64,000 bases of DNA from CAZPWQ01 sp964590495 (GCA_964590495.1 CAZPWQ010000002.1:19326-83325), one strand, 5' to 3'; counted from the stretch's first letter, positions 7,804 through 17,392 are shown. A program made the numbers and translations. Notes: generated by a model not told the origin, from the sequence alone.

Positions 7804-8646
7804 ATGTTAAAACTGGGCACCCATCAAACATTAAATGTAGCAAGAGAAACACCTCATGGATACGTTCTCCGGGACACATCAAGCAGATCAAGTGAGGAGG
7901 TATTGCTGCCGGGAAATTTGGCTTTCCGCGATCTTGAGAAGGGAGAAAATGTCCGGGTATTTATTTATAAAGATGGAGAAGAACGTATCACAGCCACCAT
8001 GGAGGAGCCGAAAATTACGCTCAATGGTATTGCGTTGTTGAAAGTTAAAGATGTTAACCCTCACGGGGCTTATTTAGACTGGGGACTGGGAAAAGACCTG
8101 TTTGTTCCATACGGTGAAATGACAAACCAGATGCGGGAAAGCCATTCCTATCTTGTTTATATGTATCTGGATGAAAAAACCGACAGGTTGGCAGCGACAC
8201 CGAAAATAGATCGATTTTTAGATAACAATGATCTTACGGTGGAAGAAAAGGAGAAAGTGGATCTTTGGATCTGGGACCGTACCGACCTGGGTTATAACGT
8301 AATTATCAATGAGAGACATAAAGGGCTTGTTTACCACGATGAGTTCTACAGGGAGATTAATTATGGAGAACGAACGACCGGGTATATCAAGCAAATCAGA
8401 CCGGATAATAAAATTGACGTTACACTGCGTCCAATCGGCTATGATAAGGTGGAGCCAAATTCGGAACGGATCCTTCAAAATCTGAAGGAAGCCGGCGGAT
8501 ATCTGGACCTTCATGATAAAAGTGATCCGGACGAAATCCGGGACCGCCTGGAAATGAGCAAGAAAACCTTCAAAAAAGCTATTGGCTTACTATATAAAAA
8601 AAATATCATACGCATTGAAGATGATGGGATCTATCTGATTGAATGA
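7804..8646 (+). CDS. CvfB-like S1-domain RNA-binding protein
   Basis: This protein of about 280 residues resembles the CvfB/YitL family: tandem S1-like OB-fold domains followed by a winged-helix C-terminus. Typical pieces are the opening LKLGTHQTLNVARETPHGYVL, VLLPGNLA, GAYLDWGLGKDLFVP, the GYNVIINERHKGLVYHDE segment of the third S1 domain, and the C-terminal MSKKTFKKAIGLLYKK helix-turn-helix. CvfB binds RNA and affects virulence gene expression in Staphylococcus; the role here is unknown. I prefer the ATG at 7804, preceded by GAAGAAAT, over an in-frame TTG at 7789. It lies directly downstream of the strong terminator at 7611. Confidence 0.88.
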   Translation: MLKLGTHQTLNVARETPHGYVLRDTSSRSSEEVLLPGNLAFRDLEKGENVRVFIYKDGEERITATMEEPKITLNGIALLKVKDVNPHGAYLDWGLGKDLFVPYGEMTNQMRESHSYLVYMYLDEKTDRLAATPKIDRFLDNNDLTVEEKEKVDLWIWDRTDLGYNVIINERHKGLVYHDEFYREINYGERTTGYIKQIRPDNKIDVTLRPIGYDKVEPNSERILQNLKEAGGYLDLHDKSDPDEIRDRLEMSKKTFKKAIGLLYKKNIIRIEDDGIYLIE

Positions 8647-8954
8647 AAATATTATTGTGCGTTGTTGATAAAAAAAGCTGACAGGAATGCGAAACCGCTG
8701 ATACGCTGTAAGGTCGAGTTTTTATTTTCAACAGCACAATGCTTCAAATATTAAGAAATTCAAATACTGAAAGAAATTTATTTTTTGTAACTATAGATCA
8801 GCAAAATCGTCTTATTCTTGAGACCATATGAATTTTGTTACTGCAATCCGGAAAAGATAATCAGCACCGGTTCAACTTTTTAACAGGAGAATAAAAAGCA
8901 GGCTGAAAATTTCCACAATACACATTAGTAATTTAAGCTACGGGATTATAAATT
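8647..8954. other. Intergenic stretch without recognisable features
   Basis: This is an AT-rich spacer between the CvfB-like gene and the TonB-C-like small protein. A 30-codon open frame at 8739-8831 has no ribosome-binding site or recognisable content. I see no terminator, repeat or RNA signature. Confidence 0.4.
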
Positions 8955-9344
8955 TTGAAATATGTGCTAATACTCTTTACATCGGTTTTATTATTCCTTA
9001 CCCATTATAATAAGGTTAAACAGGTGTTATCATCATTACAGAATCAATTAGAGAGGGAAGAGATATCCGCCAAAGCACCTCAATTGAGTATCTCTGCCAA
9101 GGAACTGAATAAACAATATGATTCAATTGCAGAAACTCATAATTTGTCGGAACCGATTACGGTATATTTTGTCGTCAATGAAAGCGGGAACATTCAAAAT
9201 GCCCGTTTTTCCGAAAGTTATAACTCCGATGTTTCAGAAGAAATATTGAAGCTGATAAAGTCAGCGGGAGCAAAACCCGGAACTATTTCAGGTAAGCCAA
9301 CTTCAAATGGTATAGGATTGATGCTGGAACCGAATAATAGTTAA
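8955..9344 (+). CDS. Small exported protein with a TonB C-terminal-like domain
   Basis: This 129-residue protein has an N-terminal hydrophobic segment (about residues 2-17), a short charged helix, then a domain running ITVYFVVNESGNIQNARF ... PGTISGKPTSNGIGLMLEP. That strand-helix-strand pattern, with a PG...GKP turn, resembles the C-terminal domain of energy-transducing TonB proteins. It lacks the proline-rich linker of true TonB, so a role in TonB transport is uncertain. The only upstream in-frame start is TTG at 8955, with GTG at 8964 as an alternative. It stands alone. Confidence 0.6.
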   Translation: MKYVLILFTSVLLFLTHYNKVKQVLSSLQNQLEREEISAKAPQLSISAKELNKQYDSIAETHNLSEPITVYFVVNESGNIQNARFSESYNSDVSEEILKLIKSAGAKPGTISGKPTSNGIGLMLEPNNS

Positions 9345-9498
9345 TGAAACCGGTTATTGGATGTATCAGTTAATAATAGCTTGAACATCCGATTGAGTTA
9401 TTCCTCAGACACAAATATCCGGTAAGGTTAATGTTTTTGCGAAAAGATGTAAGTAGTAATAAGAGTTAAAGATACAAGCTCACTTCCCTGGTTCCGCC

Positions 9499-10143
9499 AT
9501 GATTAAATGGCATCTGATTATCATATTATTCCTGACGACAGGGTGTCTCGGTCCGGTAACCGAACTGTACCCCGATGATGATGAGCAACGGAATGTTAAA
9601 GCGTATGTCATTAGTCACGGCTGGCATGTAGCTATAGCATTCGAGGGTGAGTTTCTCCGGGAAAAGCTGCCTGCTCATGATCGGATTCCCGAAACAGAAT
9701 ACCTGATGATCGGCTGGGGAGATAATAAATATTATCCTGCTGAGAGACCTGGCGTTGGATTGTTTTTAAGGGCTGCTTTTTTGCCAACCGGCAGTGTTGT
9801 TCACGTAGTGGGTATAGACAGACCCGTCGAAGCAAATTTTACAGAAAGTGATATCGTAAAGGTCCGGTTAGGTGATAAAGGTATGGATAAAATGAGCGGG
9901 TATATAGCCGGCAGCTTTCACAGGGATAGCAACAAAACCCTTAATTTTACCGCCGAGGGATTATACAACAACAGCGCTTTTTTCGAAGCAAATGGATTGT
10001 ATTTCTTTCCCAGAACATCCAACCGCTGGGTCGCCCGGGTTCTCAGAAAAAGCGGATTTCCCATCACCCCTTTTTATGCTGTTACCTCCGGGAATGTGAT
10101 TTATCAGGCAAGGAAAAAAGGTGAGCTTGTTCGAGGCAAGTGA
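9499..10143 (+). CDS. DUF2459-family lipoprotein
   Basis: This 214-residue protein starts with a signal peptide and lipobox (LTTGC, Cys16). The body matches DUF2459: VISHGWHVAIAF near 38-49, EYLMIGWGDNKYYP near 74-87, and a conserved C-terminal FFPRTSNRWVARVLRKSGF segment. His/Asp-rich positions suggest hydrolase-like chemistry, but the function is not known. It is probably anchored in the outer membrane facing the periplasm. The gene converges with the AsmA-like gene. Confidence 0.82.
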   Translation: MIKWHLIIILFLTTGCLGPVTELYPDDDEQRNVKAYVISHGWHVAIAFEGEFLREKLPAHDRIPETEYLMIGWGDNKYYPAERPGVGLFLRAAFLPTGSVVHVVGIDRPVEANFTESDIVKVRLGDKGMDKMSGYIAGSFHRDSNKTLNFTAEGLYNNSAFFEANGLYFFPRTSNRWVARVLRKSGFPITPFYAVTSGNVIYQARKKGELVRGK

Positions 10144-10307
10144 GGTATATGGAAAAAAATACGAAATTCGAATGACCGAAACCCGAAAACAAACATATTT
10201 TCAGCCTTTCGATATCGAGGCTACAGTTGTAGAGCTTACTTTAACGCATGTAACGACTCACTGCATTTCCGGTCTCCCTTCCTCCCGCCTCCTTTCCTCC
10301 TTTAAAA

Positions 10308-10988
10308 CTAATTATCAAACAGGTCTTTAATCGCATCGCGGGCTTTATCTTGAAGCTGATCAAGCCCCCCCTCCAGTGCAGCTCTCAAAGCTCGTTCAAC
10401 TACCGGTTCTGCGAGCTCGCGAATAGTTTGTTGAACGGAGTACTGCTCGGTACCGATATCTGTTTCTTCGATACGGGGCAATTTGATTGTTCTTTCCTCC
10501 GTGCCGCCCACATCTGTCCGCAGGTAAACAGTTCCATCTTCGATAACGAGGTGTTCAACAATCAAATTGATTTCCGTTTCACCTTCGGGTATAGAGCTTT
10601 GAATGTTGTCCATCAGAATTTTGAGGTTATTGGCAGGCAATTGCTGCTCAACCGACAGCTGCGGTTGGGTAATGATGATATCATTTACCACAATAGTATT
10701 TGAAAAAATGGATCTGACTTCAATTTCAATGTCGAATTGATCGATACTCATTGCTTCTTCAGTCTCAAATTCCTCCGGGTTTGCTACACGGAAGCCGCTG
10801 ATCGTTCCTTCTCCAGAAAATAAAGAAATGGATACACCAGACACGGTAACGGAAGTTTGAGTCATTTCCGATCCGATCTCTTCAATGTTTGATTTTACGA
10901 TATAATCGAGTGAAAATGTCAGGATCAGGAATCCGATCAAGAGCAGGGTCAGAAACCCAATCAAAGAATATTTTATTGTTTTTCTCAT
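10308..10988 (-). CDS. AsmA-like membrane-anchored periplasmic protein
   Basis: This 226-residue protein has one N-terminal transmembrane helix (about 8-30) and a beta-rich region: VTVSGVSISLFSGEGTISGFRVANPEEF, then VNDIIITQPQLSVEQ. This matches the N-terminal repeats of AsmA/DUF748-type proteins, which span the periplasm and take part in envelope lipid transport. It is far shorter than full AsmA (about 600 residues), so it is a mini-AsmA. The C-terminus is a charged helix. Promoter and partners are not evident. Confidence 0.7.
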   Translation of the reverse strand: MRKTIKYSLIGFLTLLLIGFLILTFSLDYIVKSNIEEIGSEMTQTSVTVSGVSISLFSGEGTISGFRVANPEEFETEEAMSIDQFDIEIEVRSIFSNTIVVNDIIITQPQLSVEQQLPANNLKILMDNIQSSIPEGETEINLIVEHLVIEDGTVYLRTDVGGTEERTIKLPRIEETDIGTEQYSVQQTIRELAEPVVERALRAALEGGLDQLQDKARDAIKDLFDN

Positions 10989-11146
10989 AATGAAAGTATG
11001 AATAGTCTTTGTTAGGATCGAAACCAGTGTATTTAGAACGGTTTCTATTAAAGAACAAATATTTTTAAGAGAGAATCATTCCTCAGATCTGATTTACAGC
11101 GATCTCTATTCACCGGGTATCAAAATCAGATACCCGGTGAAGCCCC

Positions 11147-12391
11147 CTAATCCACCCCTTTAAATACCACAATACCGTTATGTCCTCCGAAACCGAAGGT
11201 GTTGCTCATGGCGGTGTGAACCTGTTTCTCCAGCGGTTCACGTAAAACGATCTGCAGGGAATCGGGGATTTCGGGATCTATATTTTCAGTATTGATCGTG
11301 GGGGGTATCACATTGTGGTTTATGGCTTTGATACTGGCAATCGCTTCGATAGCGCCCGCAGCACCTAACAGGTGTCCGGTCATAGATTTTGTGGCGCTTA
11401 TATGAAGATCCCCGGCATTTTTGCCGAACAGCCTGGCTATTGCTTTTGTTTCACTGAGATCGCCTACCGGTGTTGAGGTAGCATGAGTATTGAGGTAGTC
11501 GATATCGGCAGGTTCCATTTCACCGTCTTCCAATGCCTGTTGCATGGCAACCATCGCTCCTTTCCCTTCCGGGTGCGTTGCGGTCATATGGTAAGCATCT
11601 GCGGTCATGGCAGCACCGGTTACCTCTGCGTAAATATTTGCTCCCCTGGCTTTGGCGTGTTCGTATTCCTCAAGAATAAGAGTTGCTGCTCCTTCCCCCA
11701 TTACGAATCCGTCACGATCTTTGTCAAACGGTCGACAAGCACCCTCAGGGTCATCATTACGGCTCGACAGGGCACGCATGGCGGAAAACCCACCAAATGA
11801 TGCTTCGGTGATACCCGCTTCCGATCCCCCGGTGATAATAACTTTTGCCTTGCCCCAGCGAATATAGTTGAGGGCGTCCATGATAGCGGTATTGGAGGTT
11901 GCACAGGCCGAAACAGTGGCATAATTAATACCCATCAGGTTGTGTTTCATGGAAATGAGTCCCGGCGCCATATTGATAATCAGCTTTGGTACGAAGAACG
12001 GATTAAAACGGGGATTGAAATCGCGCTCGGTATAATCTTTAACCTGATCTTCAAAGGTAAGCATACCACCCTGGCCGCTTCCCCAAATAACTCCGGAATC
12101 GAAGGGATCCATATTTTCAAAATCAAGGCCGGAATCCTGCACCGCCTGCTCAGTAGCAATGAGTGCATACTGACTGAAGGGGTCGGTACGCCGGATTTCA
12201 TTGTGATCGAGATAATCGCCCGGGTCGTAATTTTTCAGCTCACAGGCAAAATGAGTTCTGAATTTTGAAGGATCAAAATTATTAATTTTGGCAGCACCAC
12301 TTTTCCCTTCCAACAAATTATTCCAAAATTCATCTACATTGTTGCCGATTGGTGACAGCGCACCCAGTCCTGTTATAACGACTCTGTTCAT
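11147..12391 (-). CDS. fabF: 3-oxoacyl-[acyl-carrier-protein] synthase II
   Basis: FabF condenses malonyl-ACP with acyl-ACP in fatty-acid elongation. The 414-residue thiolase-fold protein has the full catalytic set: Cys163 in VSACATSN, His302 in NTHATSTPVGD, and Lys334 and His339 in KSMTGHLLGAAGA. The C-terminal SNTFGFGGHN is also characteristic. The start MNRVVITGLG is typical of KAS II. Most bacteria have acpP directly upstream, but here the 255-base upstream spacer has no acyl carrier protein gene. This copy may therefore be a second KAS II or simply be separated from acpP. Confidence 0.95.
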   Translation of the reverse strand: MNRVVITGLGALSPIGNNVDEFWNNLLEGKSGAAKINNFDPSKFRTHFACELKNYDPGDYLDHNEIRRTDPFSQYALIATEQAVQDSGLDFENMDPFDSGVIWGSGQGGMLTFEDQVKDYTERDFNPRFNPFFVPKLIINMAPGLISMKHNLMGINYATVSACATSNTAIMDALNYIRWGKAKVIITGGSEAGITEASFGGFSAMRALSSRNDDPEGACRPFDKDRDGFVMGEGAATLILEEYEHAKARGANIYAEVTGAAMTADAYHMTATHPEGKGAMVAMQQALEDGEMEPADIDYLNTHATSTPVGDLSETKAIARLFGKNAGDLHISATKSMTGHLLGAAGAIEAIASIKAINHNVIPPTINTENIDPEIPDSLQIVLREPLEKQVHTAMSNTFGFGGHNGIVVFKGVD

Positions 12392-12597
12392 ATTATAGAG
12401 GTAGAATTAATTTATAAGTACAGGTTAGACGAAACGTGTCATGAAATACAAATATTTAAGGTATAAATCCACCTTAAAGCATTAATCCTTACGTGTTTAA
12501 ACCGTATGGAGTTTCTGATTATTACCTAAAATAAAAGACCCTTATAGGGCCGGAATCTACATACAGTTATGGCACAAAAAAAGTTCATCATATTGAA

Positions 12598-12621
12598 AGA
12601 GCCCTCTGCTATGAGGGCTCT
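12598..12621 (-). terminator. Terminator downstream of the SnoaL-like gene
   Basis: A perfect 9-bp stem, AGAGCCCTC (12598-12606) and GAGGGCTCT (12613-12621), has a 6-base loop. Read on the minus strand it lies 26 bases after the stop of the SnoaL-like gene and is followed by a T-rich stretch that includes TTTTTTT further on. Confidence 0.75.
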
Positions 12622-12646
12622 GAAATGTTAAATAACAACTAACGAA

Positions 12647-13009
12647 TTAGTTATTTTGAGTAGCGTAAAAGCGTTCTCTGACTATTTTATCGCCTTCCCA
12701 TTGTTGTACCGCCACCTGTTCAACATTCATTCGGTTACCGCCTGTAAAGGTGACGTCCATCACGCATTCTACAGTTGTAGAACCATCTCCTTCATTGGCC
12801 GTGATCGATTTAACGTCGAGCCCGTTGAAGGATTCGACGCTGGCGAAAAATTCCATTTCACGGTCTCTGTTCTTGTCTTTCCCTTCAACGGCAGTGCCGT
12901 CTTCAAGTACCATTACGACGTCTTCGCCATAATACTTTTCAAAAGCATCCAGTGCTTTGCCTTTTGCTAAATGATCATAAACGTCTTTTATATTGTCTAA
13001 GTAGCTCAT
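12647..13009 (-). CDS. SnoaL-like (NTF2-fold) protein
   Basis: This 120-residue single-domain protein has the NTF2-like SnoaL pattern: an N-terminal helix, YDHLAKGKALDAFEKYYGEDVVMVLEDG, then alternating strands ending in VAVQQWEGDKIVRERFYA. The fold is used by small isomerases, cyclases and ligand-binding proteins, so no reaction can be assigned. It has no signal peptide. It is a single-gene unit with its own terminator at 12598-12621 and a long upstream spacer. Confidence 0.75.
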   Translation of the reverse strand: MSYLDNIKDVYDHLAKGKALDAFEKYYGEDVVMVLEDGTAVEGKDKNRDREMEFFASVESFNGLDVKSITANEGDGSTTVECVMDVTFTGGNRMNVEQVAVQQWEGDKIVRERFYATQNN

Positions 13010-13159
13010 TACTGTAAAATTAGTTTAATGTTAAACTTTATATGAAGGTATATAACTTATTTCCGGATGGCATCGTTTAGAAGGAGAGAATTTTTTTGTG
13101 ACCACTAAAACACAAAAACTGCATTTATCTGTATTAGGAAGATCTAGTCATCTTTGCTC

Positions 13160-13352
13160 GGGCACATAAATTCCCCCTTAAAAAAGGGGGTGCGGCTTTA
13201 GCCGCGGGGGTTGTTTTTATGGTAACAGCTTAATCATCGCGATAGCAATAATTGTAACAATGAAGGTATAGTTGGATTCAAGCTCCATTTCTTTCACAAA
13301 GATGGTCCAACAACCCCCTTTAATTCCCCCTTTGCCAAGGGGGACTTTTTGC
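13160..13352. repeat. Pair of CCCCCTT/AAGGGGG palindromes in inverted arrangement
   Basis: Two hairpins share the lead-in AATTCCCCCTT: CCCCC (13173-13177) to GGGGG (13186-13190), and CCCCC (13326-13330) to GGGGG (13339-13343). Between them are a GCGGC/GCCGC hairpin (13192-13205) and outward inverted copies of GGGGGTTGTT (13206-13215) and AACAACCCCC (13309-13318). The whole spacer 13010-13506 holds no gene. The layout resembles a dispersed small palindromic element. Confidence 0.6.
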
Positions 13353-13506
13353 CAGCTCAAAAGATAGTCGTTTCAGAACTAGCGATTAGAAATTGTACAA
13401 CTTAGAGTTGGTTCCAGTAGCTTTTTGCTACACAAATTCCATTTGCTGAAGGGCTCTTATCAGTCTATCTTTTGTATGAAAAAAGAATTAATTAATTGAG
13501 TTGAAA

Positions 13507-13851
13507 ATGGCCCAGGTTAAACTGATAGAGATTGCTCACGGACGCAGTGGTGATAAGGGAGACGGCAGTAATGTTGGTGTGATTGCACGTCACCCTGATA
13601 TTTATCCCTTTCTTGAAGAAAAACTCACCGCAAGCGTTGTTAAAGATCATATGAAGCATATCTGCAAAGGTGAGGTTGAGCGTTATGAACTTCCGAATAT
13701 AGGAGCACTGAATTTTGTGCTGCATCAGAGCCTGGGCGGCGGCGGCACGGTTTCACTTAAATTGGATGCACAGGGGAAAACCCATGCATCGATGCTGTTG
13801 CGTATGGATATCGAAGTACCTGATGAGCTGTTGAAGAAGGTCAGGAAGTGA
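13507..13851 (+). CDS. Stand-alone AtuA C-terminal-like domain protein
   Basis: This 114-residue protein opens with VKLIEIAHGRSGDKGDGSNVGVIAR, the hallmark of the ferredoxin-fold C-terminal domain of AtuA (acyclic terpene utilisation, formerly DUF1446). It continues with LPNIGALNFVLHQSLGGGGTVSL. In AtuA-type proteins this domain is fused to a larger N-terminal part; a separate small protein is also a known arrangement. No partner N-terminal AtuA gene is in the window. I choose the ATG at 13507 over TTG at 13501. Its last 11 bases overlap the convergent DUF2911 gene. Confidence 0.8.
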   Translation: MAQVKLIEIAHGRSGDKGDGSNVGVIARHPDIYPFLEEKLTASVVKDHMKHICKGEVERYELPNIGALNFVLHQSLGGGGTVSLKLDAQGKTHASMLLRMDIEVPDELLKKVRK

Positions 13852-14428
13852 CGGAAGTTGTATCTCTTGTAAATTCAACCGGTATCTTTACCTCGGTCTG
13901 ATCCCACCGCATTAGAATATTTGTAGAATCCCCTCTTGTTTCATCAAACTGAATGGTAAAGGCTTCCTGGACTGATTCAACCTTACGGGCGGGCACATCA
14001 ACCCTGAGCACGTCATACTCAGATTCATACTCGAATGCTCCCCATTGGCCTAATTTTGAGTTTAGAATAATCGTCCAATCTTCATCCTGCCGGGGAATGG
14101 AAAAAAGTGAGTACGTACCCGCTTTTACCTCTTCACCGGCGAACAATATATCTTTGGTGGTCGTTAGCTCAGTGGCTTCGTTTGCGCCCGTACGCCATAC
14201 TTCCCCGTATGGTTCTAAATTCCCGAAAATTTCCCTGTTCCTTTTGTAGGGTTGACCATACACTATTTTTATATAAGTATTGCTGGCATCATGATTGATC
14301 TTTGCAATGGCAATCGGACTTTTTCTGCGTACCGGATCAACATCGCCGGGTTCTGGTTGTCCGCAGCCGGTAGCAAGCAGCAGTGCTGTAATGATTAATG
14401 ATACAACAGTAATTGAATTGGGCTTCAT
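13841..14428 (-). CDS. DUF2911 lipoprotein
   Basis: This 195-residue lipoprotein has signal peptide ISLIITALLLATGC-type hydrophobicity with the lipobox cysteine at residue 22. The body fits DUF2911, a family frequent in Bacteroidota: VYGQPYKRNREIFGNLEPYGEVWRTGANEAT (about residues 57-87), AGEEVKAGTYSLFSIP and WTIILNSKLGQWG. The function is unknown. The protein is probably periplasmic or outer-membrane anchored. The 3' end overlaps the AtuA-like gene by 11 bases in a convergent arrangement. Confidence 0.85.
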   Translation of the reverse strand: MKPNSITVVSLIITALLLATGCGQPEPGDVDPVRRKSPIAIAKINHDASNTYIKIVYGQPYKRNREIFGNLEPYGEVWRTGANEATELTTTKDILFAGEEVKAGTYSLFSIPRQDEDWTIILNSKLGQWGAFEYESEYDVLRVDVPARKVESVQEAFTIQFDETRGDSTNILMRWDQTEVKIPVEFTRDTTSVTS

Positions 14429-14482
14429 ACCAATTAAATGAGTATAAAATTAAATGCATAAAGTAGAAAAAAAGGATATGGC

Positions 14483-17392
14483 TTAAAAATAACCAAAGAA
14501 TATTTCGTAGTTGTCACGTGTAGGTTCATATCCAATACCAACACCGATATCGAAGGAAAGGTTGGATATGCGAAAATTGCTTCGCAGTTCAAGGCCGAAT
14601 ACAGACCTCGAGTTATCTAACAGCGGCTGCTGGGTAGGATCCAGTACTGTTTTTGAAAAAGCGACTAAATAGATATTAGCAAGATAGAACGGCAGTAGAA
14701 GCCAGCCATCATCCACAAATGTAACAGGTATCGTGTACCGTGAATCCAGGCTCACCAGATTGTGGGAATCTTCGAAGATCCTTTCGGCAAAACCGCGGGA
14801 AACAAATGCTTGGTTATCGAAGACGGGATGTGTTTGTGTGAGGGCTCGAATCCCCAGACGGAGCGACTGATTCCAATGCCGCAGGGGAGATAAGTAGGTG
14901 AACAGTCCGCCGCGCAGAGCCGTCGGCTTAGCAAAATTTTGCTGTATCTGATTGCCGTTTGTGTTGATTACGAGCGACTGTGAATTCAGGAAACGTTCAA
15001 CTTCAGAAAACAGGATCAGACCGGAATTCGGCTGCAGATCCCTTATGTTCTGCTGAAGCCTGAAATTAAACTGCGTAAACAGGTTTGAGATGGTGAGACC
15101 ACCGAAGTCGGAGGCTGAATTCGTCCCGTTATTGGGTTCAAAATAGCGGAATTGGGACTGACGTATTTCCGGTTCCAGAAAAAGCGAGGTAGAAAAGATA
15201 TTCTGGTTTAAGCGGATCCGGAGAGGCACGCTTAAGGCAAAACTTCGTTCCTCACGTAAAAGCGTATTGTTGAATGAACCCTCTTCCGTTTCTATGTTGA
15301 AGGTTCGAAAAGCCGGACGACTGAAAACGCTTGTTTTAAATCCCGGCCAGAAGGTTTTGTTTTGATAGCTCAAATCATACCAAAGCCTGTCTTGAGCGTA
15401 ACTCAGTTCTGCAACATAATTCTGGCTCTGAAGCAGATCGTTGCTGTGCAGCGAAAGTCCGGCGCGATAAACTTCCCTGTTGGAAATTTCTTCGACAACA
15501 GGTAGAAATGCACGCGGCTTAAGCCACTTTAATCCGCTTCTGTAGGTTCCGCTTTCCCAGGTTTGGGATTCTGATACGACGGAATCCGCCACGACAGGAC
15601 GATTCATGAAATCTCTCTTATCCTGGTTAGGCATCCATATATTATCCGGGATCACTTCACCGTCAAAATCATCCCGGTCTAATACGGCTGGGATGCGTTC
15701 ATTATTTTTCTGAATTACGAATGCTATCTTATCACCCTCCGGATGATACTCGCCTTCAAAAGCGTTTAGGGCATAACCGCTGACCTTTCTTACAGTCTGT
15801 TCCTTTCGGTTGAACTCATAGATTTGAAGCGCGCCGGTAAAATCACTGCTGAAGAGTATCCTTTCTTTCTGCGGGTGCCATACCGGGTCAAAGACGCCCC
15901 CCCCTTCAAAAGAAATGGCGGGCGGATCTTTTAAATCTGACCGGATATCCATACGGTCTGCAATCCACAGCGCCTGCATTCCACGTTTATTGGCTATGAC
16001 AGCTATTTCATTACGGTTTGATGGATTAGGTACAGCTGCTGTTATTTCATGATCACCCAAAGAAAGTAATTCTTTTACGGAAGTCGCAGAACCGGGATTT
16101 TCAACCGAGACTAATGCAGAAGACGCAGGTTTCGACTGCAGCGCTATAATGCCTGTGTCATCAAACCGGGGGGCATAAACTCTTGCTTTTTTTGTCAGCT
16201 GTGTTCGTTCTCCGGTATCAAAACGGTATCTGACAATGTCGCTCAGGGAGGTCCTGTCATATACAGCACTCACATCATAATAGCTGTAAATCATCTCAGT
16301 GCGGTCCTCCGATAGATCGTACTGGAAGTCTTCTACTGTATTGGTGACAAACAGCCGGATAACATCGCCGGTTGACAGATTATACCGGTAAAAACCGGGA
16401 CGTGCGTTATAGAATGAGCCGTAAAAAATCAATGTTGAATCAGAAAGCCATTTTGGCCGGCGGATATCTTTTCCCGAAAACGGTATATCCAGCTCCGTAA
16501 AATTATTCGGCTTCTCCCGCCCGTCTATTGCGTTTTCTTTTTCTTTCACAAAATCTTTATAAAGACGGCCCGGCCATTTTCCTGTTTTGACCCGAAGTGC
16601 AACTCCATATCCCAGAAATGGCCAATCCATGAAAAAGTCCAGCAACTCCCGTTTAAAGTCATCGCCATACATATCTTGTAACCAGGAAGTAAATTCATAT
16701 CCGCCGAGATAATGCCGGTTAAAAGGTCGGGTAAATACCGGGTCCTGTACCATCTGTCTCATAGACCAGCGGTCATCGCTCTGAAATATTGCGTTGAACT
16801 GGTTATAAAAGTAGGGATGATTGCCACGTCCGCCATTGGGCGCCACACCCTCTGTTTCGTGATGTACGGCAATACCTTCAAGTGCACCCGGCGGCAAAGC
16901 TCCGTGGAACGATCTGGCCAGGTCAGGTGAAAAGAAACTGACAAACTTCGGCAGGTTAATCCCGCCCAGGTTGCTGAACTGCATTGCGTGTACGAGCTCG
17001 TGCGGACCTACATTTTCCAGCCAGCTGCCGGTTTGCGGACTCAGTGATTTGCCTTTAATCGGCGGCAGTTCAATTTCCGATCGAAAGTGGGTGGGCGTGA
17101 CAAAACCGTTGGATCGATCGTTGTAGCTGTTTAAAATTACAGGAAAGTCAGACAACCCCCCGCCGACCAGTTGTTGAACCGAATGGTATTGCTGCTCGAG
17201 TATACGCCCCATTTCCATTGCGGAGGAATCATTGCCTGCAGCATAAACAAGTTTAAAATGAGGTGTTGAAAGATACTGCCACTGTTGATTGGCAGGACGA
17301 TACTGGGTCGAATAGAATTGGGCAAAACTGCTGCTTCCGGTTAACAGAAAGAGAAATAAAAAGGCAGTAATCTTAACCTTTGTCACATTCAA
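14483..17392 (-). CDS. Secreted HExxH metallopeptidase-like protein with beta-propeller and C-terminal barrel
   Basis: This 969-residue exported protein has a signal peptide (1-24, ending FAQ). An N-terminal peptidase-like domain holds GPHELVHAMQF at 129-139 (zinc motif H131-E132-xx-H135), with a downstream LEGIAVHHE (171-179) that could give the third, glutamate ligand. Middle repeats resemble TolB/WD40-like beta-propeller strands. From about residue 650 onward alternating aromatic strands and a terminal Phe (IFFGYF) suggest an outer-membrane beta-barrel. The combined layout is seen in Bacteroidota envelope proteins. Substrate and processing are unknown. Single gene, no operon partner. Confidence 0.78.
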   Translation of the reverse strand: MNVTKVKITAFLFLFLLTGSSSFAQFYSTQYRPANQQWQYLSTPHFKLVYAAGNDSSAMEMGRILEQQYHSVQQLVGGGLSDFPVILNSYNDRSNGFVTPTHFRSEIELPPIKGKSLSPQTGSWLENVGPHELVHAMQFSNLGGINLPKFVSFFSPDLARSFHGALPPGALEGIAVHHETEGVAPNGGRGNHPYFYNQFNAIFQSDDRWSMRQMVQDPVFTRPFNRHYLGGYEFTSWLQDMYGDDFKRELLDFFMDWPFLGYGVALRVKTGKWPGRLYKDFVKEKENAIDGREKPNNFTELDIPFSGKDIRRPKWLSDSTLIFYGSFYNARPGFYRYNLSTGDVIRLFVTNTVEDFQYDLSEDRTEMIYSYYDVSAVYDRTSLSDIVRYRFDTGERTQLTKKARVYAPRFDDTGIIALQSKPASSALVSVENPGSATSVKELLSLGDHEITAAVPNPSNRNEIAVIANKRGMQALWIADRMDIRSDLKDPPAISFEGGGVFDPVWHPQKERILFSSDFTGALQIYEFNRKEQTVRKVSGYALNAFEGEYHPEGDKIAFVIQKNNERIPAVLDRDDFDGEVIPDNIWMPNQDKRDFMNRPVVADSVVSESQTWESGTYRSGLKWLKPRAFLPVVEEISNREVYRAGLSLHSNDLLQSQNYVAELSYAQDRLWYDLSYQNKTFWPGFKTSVFSRPAFRTFNIETEEGSFNNTLLREERSFALSVPLRIRLNQNIFSTSLFLEPEIRQSQFRYFEPNNGTNSASDFGGLTISNLFTQFNFRLQQNIRDLQPNSGLILFSEVERFLNSQSLVINTNGNQIQQNFAKPTALRGGLFTYLSPLRHWNQSLRLGIRALTQTHPVFDNQAFVSRGFAERIFEDSHNLVSLDSRYTIPVTFVDDGWLLLPFYLANIYLVAFSKTVLDPTQQPLLDNSRSVFGLELRSNFRISNLSFDIGVGIGYEPTRDNYEIFFGYF

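Noticed and set aside
8739..8831. 30-codon frame starting MLQILRNSNTERN
   Set aside because: No ribosome-binding site, promoter or neighbour context; likely chance in AT-rich DNA.
10121..10330. 69-codon plus-strand frame after the DUF2459 gene
   Set aside because: Starts inside the end of the real gene, overlaps the AsmA-like gene and has no recognisable content.
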